Assembly: GCA_020047835.1 (NCBI GenBank)
Contig: JAIFNJ010000127.1
Location: 1-8,531, forward strand
Direction of reading: 5' to 3'
DNA from: Bacteroidota bacterium
GTDB taxonomy: Bacteria > Bacteroidota > Bacteroidia > Bacteroidales > SZUA-534
Length of the DNA stretch: 8,531 nucleotides
Shown: one piece after another, positions 1 through 6,078 of the stretch
How the letters are laid out: every line of letters starts with the position of its first letter
How positions within the stretch are numbered: the first letter of the stretch is position 1
Made by a program: the position numbers and the translations under genes
Notes under the pieces: model-generated
Database searches by the model: none
What the model was told of the DNA's origin: nothing
What the model saw: the letters and a program-made list of their open reading frames with translations, nothing else

Positions 1-1
1 C

Positions 2-823
2 AGCGCATTAATTTCTTACCGGGCGCACAATGTTGAACATGAAATTTGGGAACGATTGGCGCTTAATGAACCATCCATAATCAAGCGTTGGTATTTTAAT
101 GTGCTTGCCAAAAGAATTAAGGCGATTGAACTTAAAATTACCGAAAAAATAGATCTCTTAATTCCAATTACTACAAAGGATGCTGAATTTTTTAAAATTA
201 AAGAAGCGGATTTTTGTAAGGTGAGCCCAACCGGTATGGTTGCAGATAAATTCAAAATAACGCAGCCCAGTGAATTAAATACTATTTTTTTTATTGGGTC
301 GTTAGATTGGATGCCAAATCAAGAGGGTCTTTTGTGGTTCATCCAAAATGTTTGGATTTCCCTATATTCAAAATATCCACAATGGAAATTTTTAATTGCA
401 GGACGTAAGGCTCCTAGTGACTTTGTAAAAAAGCTGGAACAGTTTCCAGTTATTTTTGTAGGTGAAGTGGAAGATTCTACCGAATTTATTGACAAATACC
501 AACTAATGGTGGTTCCGCTTCTTTCGGGAAGCGGAATGCGTATAAAAATTGTGGAAGCCATGGCACGGGGTAAATGTATTTTAACTACCACCAAAGGTGC
601 TGAAGGTATTGATGCTATAAATCTTCACGAGATTATTATTGCCGATAATCCATCGTTGATAATGGAAAATTTAGAAAAACTGTTTCAAAACCCTACTTTA
701 ATAAAGGATTATGGAGAAAATGCATTTAAATTTGCATCCAACAATTTTAAGAATGAACCAATAATAAGCGAGTTGCGGGAGTTTTATCAACACAAATTAC
801 TTACTATTAATGATATACCTTGA
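2..823 (+). CDS. Family 4 glycosyltransferase, 5'-truncated by the window edge
   Basis: This is the C-terminal 273 residues of a GT-B fold sugar transferase, expected to be cytosolic and to use a nucleotide-sugar donor. The frame is open to base 2, so the TTG at 56 is not the start and the true N-terminus lies upstream. RAHNVEHEIW (fragment residues 7-16) is a motif common in Bacteroidota GT4 enzymes at the end of the N-terminal domain. The donor-binding C-terminal domain begins near residue 95 (FFIGSLDWMPNQEG) and holds SGSGMRIKIVEAMARGK (175-191) followed by GAEGI (199-203). In the usual E-x7-E pair the second Glu is E185, but the first position is Ser; this SGSGMR variant is frequent in the PF13692-type subgroup, so it need not mean loss of activity. 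The stop overlaps the next glycosyltransferase by 14 bases, which suggests translational coupling in a polysaccharide operon. Donor and acceptor sugars are unknown. Confidence 0.9.
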   Translation, partial: SALISYRAHNVEHEIWERLALNEPSIIKRWYFNVLAKRIKAIELKITEKIDLLIPITTKDAEFFKIKEADFCKVSPTGMVADKFKITQPSELNTIFFIGSLDWMPNQEGLLWFIQNVWISLYSKYPQWKFLIAGRKAPSDFVKKLEQFPVIFVGEVEDSTEFIDKYQLMVVPLLSGSGMRIKIVEAMARGKCILTTTKGAEGIDAINLHEIIIADNPSLIMENLEKLFQNPTLIKDYGENAFKFASNNFKNEPIISELREFYQHKLLTINDIP

Positions 824-1982
824 AATAGTATTTTGGTTTTTATTGGTTTCAATACTTTATTCCTACCTGATATACCCATTCAGTTTGTCTATTTTAAGCT
901 TTTTTGCTAAAAAGGCAAAAAAACAGAGTAGTAAATTAGGGCATTTCCCAAGCGTAACATTGTTTGTAACGGCTTTTAATGAAGAGGAGTATGTTATAAA
1001 AAAAGTTGAAAACTCATTAAACCTTAATTATCCAAAAGATAAACTTCGTTTGATTTGGGTAACCGATGGTTCTACCGATGCAACCAATGTATTGCTGCAA
1101 AACTTTCCGGAAGTAACGTTATTTTATGAGCCTCAGCGCAATGGTAAAGTCCATGCGATGAATCGCGGAATGCAGTTTGTTGATTCTGAAATTGTAATTT
1201 TTTCTGATGGCAATACCTTATTGAGCCATGACACCGTAATTGCTATTGTAAGTGCTTTTGCTAATCCAAAGGTTGGTTGTGTTGCCGGGGAAAAGAGGAT
1301 TCAATTAGATAATAAAGATAATGCCGCCACTTCTGGTGAGGGACTTTATTGGAAATATGAATCATGGGTGAAAGAACAGGAATCCAATATTGGTTCTTGT
1401 ATGGGAGCTGCTGGCGAACTTTTTGCCATTAGGCGAAACTTATTTTTTCAGGTACCACCTGATACTATTTTGGATGATTTTACCATTTCGCTAAAAATAG
1501 CCATGCAAGGTTATAAAATTGATTACGCCCCCGAAGCATTTGCATTGGAACAAGCATCGGCATCGGTAAATGAAGAAATGAAACGGAAAATTAGGATAGC
1601 CGCCGGTAGTTTTCAATCGGTTTTTCGATTGCTTCCTTTGTTAAATATTTTTAAATACGGAATATTAAGTTGGCAGTTTATTTCGCACAAACTTTTTCGG
1701 TGGATAATTATCCCATTGAGTTTAGTGTTAATAATTCCAATTAACATTATTTTGGCTAACTATGCTAGTCAAAATTCATTATATCAGTCAATTGGAATCT
1801 TCCAAATTATATTGTATTTTATAGTGCTTTTGGGTTATTTTTTTCGAAAGCGGAAAACCAGCTGGGGATTTTTGTTTGTACCGTATTACTTTTTTATTGC
1901 AAATAAAGCCATGTGGCTTGGTTTTTTCAGGTTTCTTGCAGGCAAGCAGTCTGTAAAGTGGGAGCGGGCAAAAAGAGCTTAG
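810..1982 (+). CDS. Membrane-bound family 2 glycosyltransferase
   Basis: This 390-residue processive-type GT2 resembles the cellulose/hyaluronan/poly-GlcNAc synthase superfamily and probably builds or extends a surface glycan at the inner membrane. An N-terminal membrane segment (about 4-32) precedes a cytosolic GT-A domain with FVTAFNEEE (52-60) and TDGSTD (85-90), which fit nucleotide binding. SDGNT (132-136) sits where the metal-binding DxD is expected. LDDF (221-224) would supply the catalytic acid, and KRKIRIAAGSFQ (258-269) takes the place of the QxxRW acceptor-site motif. Three hydrophobic segments follow (about 296-318, 328-345, 353-376), and the protein ends in a basic tail. The ATG at 810 lies inside the end of the preceding glycosyltransferase gene; no other Met occurs before residue 117, so this start is secure. 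A 61-base gap separates it from the MBOAT gene. Family assignment is firm; the sugar used is not known. Confidence 0.9.
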   Translation: MIYLEIVFWFLLVSILYSYLIYPFSLSILSFFAKKAKKQSSKLGHFPSVTLFVTAFNEEEYVIKKVENSLNLNYPKDKLRLIWVTDGSTDATNVLLQNFPEVTLFYEPQRNGKVHAMNRGMQFVDSEIVIFSDGNTLLSHDTVIAIVSAFANPKVGCVAGEKRIQLDNKDNAATSGEGLYWKYESWVKEQESNIGSCMGAAGELFAIRRNLFFQVPPDTILDDFTISLKIAMQGYKIDYAPEAFALEQASASVNEEMKRKIRIAAGSFQSVFRLLPLLNIFKYGILSWQFISHKLFRWIIIPLSLVLIIPINIILANYASQNSLYQSIGIFQIILYFIVLLGYFFRKRKTSWGFLFVPYYFFIANKAMWLGFFRFLAGKQSVKWERAKRA

Positions 1983-2043
1983 TTTGAATTGGAATTTTCT
2001 ATTAAAAAGGCCATTGGGATAATAATTAGAAACAGGATTGAAG

Positions 2044-3495
2044 ATGCTTTTTAATTCATTTCACTTTTTGATTTTTTTCATAGTTACAACTTCCCTTTAT
2101 TTTTCAATTCCTTATAATCAACGATGGCTTTTGCTTTTACTAGCTAGTTGTTATTTCTATATGGCTTTTGTCCCAATTTATATACTTATTTTGGGTTTTA
2201 CCATTGTAATTGATTATTTTGCTGGCATATACATAGAACATGCTGTAGGGAAAAGGAGAAAATTGTTTTTAATAGCTAGTTTGATTGCTAATATTGGAGT
2301 TCTTGCAGTTTTTAAATACTACAATTTTCTAAATCAAAACTTGTCGCTTTTAATGCATGGTTTTGGTTACACAAACCCTATTCCTTATTTGGAAATTCTT
2401 TTGCCTATAGGACTTTCTTTTCACACGTTTCAGGCAATGAGTTACACCATTGAAGTATATTTTGGGCGTCAAAAGGCAGAGCGGCACTTTGGTATTTACT
2501 CCTTGTACGTTATGTTTTATCCTCAATTGGTGGCTGGACCCATTGAGCGCCCGCAAAACTTATTACACCAATTCAGGGAAAAATACGAATATAATTACGA
2601 CAGGGTAACCAGCGGTTTGCGGCTAATGGCCTGGGGTTTATTCAAAAAGGTTGTTATTGCCGACCGATTATCCGTTATTGTAGATACGGTTTACAACAAT
2701 CCTCAACAGTTCAATAGCCTGGGTTTGATAATAGCAACCGTATTTTTTTCGTTTCAAATTTTCTGCGATTTTTCTGGTTATTCCGATATGGCAATTGGAG
2801 CAGCAAGAATTATGGGCTTTAAACTAATGACAAATTTCAATCAGCCATATAATTCGCAAAACATTCATGAATTCTGGAAACGCTGGCATATTTCCCTTTC
2901 AAGCTGGTTTAAAGATTACCTCTATATTTCTCTGGGAGGAAATAGAGTTACAATTCCTCGCTGGTACTTGAATCTATTTATTGTGTTTTTGATAAGCGGT
3001 TTGTGGCATGGGGCTAACTGGACATTTGTAATTTGGGGAGCATTGCATGGTTTTTATTTGGTATTTGCAATTATATCTAAAGGGCTTAGGGAAAAGATTA
3101 ATAGTTTGTTTCATCTAAATCAGATACCATTATTGTCAATCATAATAACTTTTATATTGGTTGCTTTTGCTTGGATTTTTTTTAGAGCGAATAGCTTGCA
3201 GTCAGCATTTTATATAGCAACGAATGTATTTACAGGAATACCTGATGTATTTAATAAACTATTAAATCATCAAACCATCATAGATGATTTTGGCGTTACA
3301 GAGACCAATTTATTGTATTGTATTGCACTTATACTTTTTCTACAGCTAATTCATTATTTGCAAAGAAAAAATGTATATGCATTATTTAGACAACAGCCAA
3401 ATTATGTTCGTTGGGCTGTATACTATATAATGGTATTGGCAATATTATTCTTAGGTGTTTTCGAAAATCGACAATTTATTTATTTCCAGTTTTAG
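2044..3495 (+). CDS. MBOAT family O-acyltransferase (AlgI/DltB-like)
   Basis: This is a 483-residue polytopic inner-membrane protein of the membrane-bound O-acyltransferase family, which moves acyl (often acetyl) groups from the cytosol towards an extracytoplasmic acceptor. The start is taken as ATG 2044, giving MLFNSFHFLIFF, the standard N-terminus of AlgI-like proteins; a TTG six bases earlier would add only two residues. Family signatures are LPIGLSFHTFQAMSY (about 120-134), YPQLVAGPIERP (159-170), FWKRWHISLSSWFKDYLY (277-294, with H282) and SGLWHGANW (318-326). H322 in the last motif is the expected catalytic His. Length and full membrane pattern match intact members, so it should be active. 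It follows two glycosyltransferases and is 3 bases before an SGNH partner, the same arrangement of functions as DltB/DltD and AlgI/AlgJ-AlgX. That context points to acylation of the polysaccharide made by this cluster. The acyl group itself is an inference (acetyl is most common). Confidence 0.93.
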   Translation: MLFNSFHFLIFFIVTTSLYFSIPYNQRWLLLLLASCYFYMAFVPIYILILGFTIVIDYFAGIYIEHAVGKRRKLFLIASLIANIGVLAVFKYYNFLNQNLSLLMHGFGYTNPIPYLEILLPIGLSFHTFQAMSYTIEVYFGRQKAERHFGIYSLYVMFYPQLVAGPIERPQNLLHQFREKYEYNYDRVTSGLRLMAWGLFKKVVIADRLSVIVDTVYNNPQQFNSLGLIIATVFFSFQIFCDFSGYSDMAIGAARIMGFKLMTNFNQPYNSQNIHEFWKRWHISLSSWFKDYLYISLGGNRVTIPRWYLNLFIVFLISGLWHGANWTFVIWGALHGFYLVFAIISKGLREKINSLFHLNQIPLLSIIITFILVAFAWIFFRANSLQSAFYIATNVFTGIPDVFNKLLNHQTIIDDFGVTETNLLYCIALILFLQLIHYLQRKNVYALFRQQPNYVRWAVYYIMVLAILFLGVFENRQFIYFQF

Positions 3496-3498
3496 ATA

Positions 3499-4422
3499 AT
3501 GAAAAAGTTATTTTTCAAATTACTACTTTTCAGCCCTATTTTGTTGTTCCTAATCTATTTGGAATACAATTTAAGTGGGATACAAAATAGTTATAGCTAT
3601 AAGCGTAATTGTCTAGAAAAACAAATAGATTCCATTGAAGTATTAGTTTTAGGTTCGTCTCAAACTGCTTATGGTGTAAATCCTATTTATTTCAGTAAAA
3701 AAGGATATAATCTGGCAAATATTAGCCAAACGTTATTTTATGATGCCCAATTAACTTTAAAGTATATTGATAGAATGCCAAATCTTAAAAAGGTCGTAAT
3801 TACAATATCCTATTTTTCGTTTGGTGAACAAATCCATGATGGTGTTGAAGCTTGGAGGGACTATTGTTATTATCAGTTTTGGGATATAAAATACCCAGAA
3901 ATACAGAACTTAGATTTAGGTAAATACAGTAAAATATTTCTTTACACCCCAAAACTTTCATTTTTATATTTCACACAAAACTTTAAAGTTAATTTAATTG
4001 AAGGGTTACATCAAAATGGATATTTGTTTCACGATACCACATCAAACGAATTAAATATAAGTGATCAGTTAGGTTATCAGCGAGTAAGAGCCCACAATCT
4101 TGCTTTTAATGAGAATCGTATTACTGAGAATAAAACCGACTTAGAAATATTGGTTAATGAGTTGAAAAAACGAAATATTATTCCTGTCATAATAACACCC
4201 CCAGTATACGTAACCTATTCAAAGTATACCAATAAAGAAAATTTAAAACGAAATCAAGAAACTGTTCGTTCCATTTGCGAAAGATACCAATGTAAATATT
4301 TCAACTACTTTACAGACGAACGATTTGTTAAATCAGATTTTTATGACAATGACCATTTAAACTTTATCGGTGCATCTAAGTTTAGTAAGATTATTAACAA
4401 TGAGATTCTTGAATTAAATTAG
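3499..4422 (+). CDS. SGNH/DltD-like membrane-anchored acyltransferase partner of the MBOAT
   Basis: This 307-residue protein has one N-terminal membrane anchor (about 4-22, no lipobox Cys), so the catalytic part should face the periplasm. VLGSSQTAYGVNP (50-62) matches SGNH block I with the order Gly52-Ser53-Ser54; Ser54 is the probable nucleophile. FYDNDHLN (281-288) matches block V, giving Asp283 and His286 of the triad. The central blocks are less clear; NLANISQT (71-78) may supply oxyanion-hole residues. Bacteroidota often carry such a protein directly after an MBOAT gene. By analogy with DltD and AlgX/AlgJ it would take the acyl group delivered by the MBOAT and transfer it to an exported glycan, though an esterase role cannot be excluded. 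The ATG is 3 bases after the MBOAT stop, so the two are almost certainly cotranscribed. The gene is very AT-rich: two 60-base rows I counted (from 3601 and 3901) have 27-30% GC. Confidence 0.8.
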   Translation: MKKLFFKLLLFSPILLFLIYLEYNLSGIQNSYSYKRNCLEKQIDSIEVLVLGSSQTAYGVNPIYFSKKGYNLANISQTLFYDAQLTLKYIDRMPNLKKVVITISYFSFGEQIHDGVEAWRDYCYYQFWDIKYPEIQNLDLGKYSKIFLYTPKLSFLYFTQNFKVNLIEGLHQNGYLFHDTTSNELNISDQLGYQRVRAHNLAFNENRITENKTDLEILVNELKKRNIIPVIITPPVYVTYSKYTNKENLKRNQETVRSICERYQCKYFNYFTDERFVKSDFYDNDHLNFIGASKFSKIINNEILELN

Positions 4423-4577
4423 GCAATAGCTGTTTAATTTTTTGTAATCAAGTTAAACCTAATAAGCATATTATCCATCTGTTGAATATTTATCATTTGT
4501 GCATCTAACACTGATTTAAGTACAAATTCTATATCCCTTAACATGGCATAATATAAATGAACTTTCAATAATTTAAT

Positions 4578-4585
4578 TACTTTTG
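4578..4585 (+). promoter_or_regulatory. Candidate Bacteroidota -7 promoter box for ribBA
   Basis: TACTTTTG fits the Bacteroidota -7 consensus TAnnTTTG exactly and lies 24 bases before the first ribBA ATG. Transcription would start near 4590, giving a 5' leader of roughly 20 bases. A good -33 TTG element is not evident at the expected distance upstream, so the call rests on the -7 box and its position. The short leader leaves no room for an FMN riboswitch. Confidence 0.5.
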
Positions 4586-4609
4586 CAGCCTATTTAAAGT
4601 TCGCAATCA

Positions 4610-5869
4610 ATGATGGATAATACCACTATAGATATCAAGTTTAATACCATTGAAGAAGCCATTGAAGACATTAGGAACGGAAAGTTACTGATTGTTGTTG
4701 ACGATGAACAGCGTGAAAATGAAGGAGATTTTGTAGCTGCAGCGCAAATGGTCACCCCCGAAATGATCAATTTCATGGCAAAAAACGGAAGGGGACTTAT
4801 TTGCACTCCTCTTACCGAACAGCGTTGTTCCGAATTGGAACTGGAATTAATGGTTGGACGGAATACCTCATTGCATGCTACCCCATTTACTGTTTCAGTT
4901 GATTTAATTGGCCACGGCTGCACCACAGGAATTTCAACCCATGACCGGGCAAAAACCATCAAAGCTCTGGTTGATAAAAGCACCAAGCCAGATGATTTAG
5001 GACGTCCAGGTCATATTTTCCCTTTAAAAGCAAAAGATAGAGGCGTCATTCAACGGGCAGGACACACCGAAGCCGTGGTTGATTTGGCTCGCTTGGCTGG
5101 GTTAGAACCAGTGGGCGTTTTGGTTGAAATAATGAACGAAGATGGTACCATGGCGCGATTACCTGAATTGATGGTGATTGCGCAAAAATTCCAAATAAAA
5201 ATCATTTCAATTGAAGCATTGATTACCTATCGATTACTTCAGGAAAGCCTGATTGAGCAAGGTGAAATGGTACTGCTTCCTACCGAATTTGGTAATTTCA
5301 ACCTGATTCCATTTCTAGATAAAAATACCAAACAGGAGCACATTGCTCTGATTAAGGGAACTTGGGGTCCTGAAGAACCAATCCTGACGCGCGTGCATTC
5401 GTCGTGTGTTACCGGCGATATTTTTGGATCATTGAGGTGCGATTGTGGTTTGCAATTGCATAAAGCAATGCAAATGATTGAAAAAGAAGGAAAAGGGGTA
5501 ATTGTCTATATGAGTCAGGAAGGCAGAGGAATAGGTCTGTTCAATAAAATTAAAGCCTATAAATTACAAGAGCAAGGCATGGATACCGTTGAAGCTAACA
5601 TTGCTTTAGGATTTAATGGCGATGAACGCGATTATGGAGTAGGTGCCCAAATTCTAAAGCAACTTGGAGTACGTAAAATGCGATTGTTAACCAACAACCC
5701 AATCAAACGGATTGGACTTGAGGGATTTGGTATTGAAATTGTTGAAAATGTGAATCTTGAAGTCCCTGCTAATCAGTATAACCATTTTTACATGGAAACC
5801 AAACGCGATAAAATGGGTCATTTCCTGCACCTATTGCCGTTTGAACAACCAGCCGATAAAAATAAATAA
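4610..5869 (+). CDS. ribBA: Bifunctional DHBP synthase / GTP cyclohydrolase II (RibBA)
   Basis: This 419-residue cytosolic fusion supplies both starting branches of riboflavin synthesis. The N-terminal RibB half (about 8-210) turns ribulose 5-phosphate into 3,4-dihydroxy-2-butanone 4-phosphate plus formate. It shows DDEQRENEGDF (31-41, acidic metal/substrate loop), CTTGISTHDRA (104-114) and RAGHTEAVVDLARLAG (149-164). The C-terminal RibA half (about 215-411) opens the GTP ring. It has the zinc ligands C266, C277 and C279 in SSCVTGDIFGSLRCDCG, QEGRGIGLFNKIKAYKLQ (303-320), DERDYG (338-343, with the conserved Arg340) and TNNP (361-364). All expected catalytic and metal residues appear to be present in both halves, and the length is normal for a fused enzyme. 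Two adjacent ATGs (4610 and 4613) make the start uncertain by one residue. It has its own candidate promoter and looks like a housekeeping gene independent of the polysaccharide cluster. GC is higher than in the neighbours: 47% and 60% in the two rows counted (from 4801 and 5041). Confidence 0.97.
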   Translation: MMDNTTIDIKFNTIEEAIEDIRNGKLLIVVDDEQRENEGDFVAAAQMVTPEMINFMAKNGRGLICTPLTEQRCSELELELMVGRNTSLHATPFTVSVDLIGHGCTTGISTHDRAKTIKALVDKSTKPDDLGRPGHIFPLKAKDRGVIQRAGHTEAVVDLARLAGLEPVGVLVEIMNEDGTMARLPELMVIAQKFQIKIISIEALITYRLLQESLIEQGEMVLLPTEFGNFNLIPFLDKNTKQEHIALIKGTWGPEEPILTRVHSSCVTGDIFGSLRCDCGLQLHKAMQMIEKEGKGVIVYMSQEGRGIGLFNKIKAYKLQEQGMDTVEANIALGFNGDERDYGVGAQILKQLGVRKMRLLTNNPIKRIGLEGFGIEIVENVNLEVPANQYNHFYMETKRDKMGHFLHLLPFEQPADKNK

Positions 5870-6078
5870 TGATTTTTGATCAGGGGAACTATATTTTAAA
5901 AAACTCCATAATTCATAGGTGATTGATTCTTCTTTGTATTGAAAAGTAGAATATAGGTGGTTTGAATATGCATAATATCTCTAACTGAGTAGTTTTTATT
6001 AGATATTTCGCATGTTTTTAACCTTATATTTTTTGCTACATTTACAACCAACACAAAATAAACTAAACATAGCAAATA

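Noticed and set aside
56..58. TTG at 56 as the start of the first glycosyltransferase
   Set aside because: The same frame is open back to base 2 and encodes RAHNVEHEIWERLA, a conserved GT4 stretch, so the gene begins outside the window.
2038..2040. TTG at 2038 as the MBOAT start
   Set aside because: ATG at 2044 gives MLFNSFHFLIFF, the usual N-terminus of AlgI-like MBOATs; the TTG adds only two residues with no support.
4423..4470. Possible terminator after the SGNH gene (GTTTAA ... TTAAAC near a T-run)
   Set aside because: The arms are only six AT-rich base pairs, the loop is long, and the T-run lies inside the loop instead of after the stem.
4423..4609. FMN riboswitch upstream of ribBA
   Set aside because: No conserved AGGG/GGCGGGG-type FMN element is visible, the spacer is AT-rich, and the likely transcript leader is only about 20 bases.
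4594..4986. 130-codon open frame on the - strand opposite ribBA
   Set aside because: It lies antisense to the highly conserved RibB domain, is Ser/Thr/Met-rich in the way antisense shadows are, and has no recognised domain.
5967..5974. Palindrome TATGCATA in the spacer before the sensor gene
   Set aside because: Eight bases of AT-rich palindrome are expected by chance, and no second copy was seen.
6037..6044. TACATTTA as a -7 promoter box for the sensor gene
   Set aside because: It misses the last G of TAnnTTTG and no convincing -33 element sits at the right distance; TATATTTTTTG just upstream is an equally weak alternative with one base too many.
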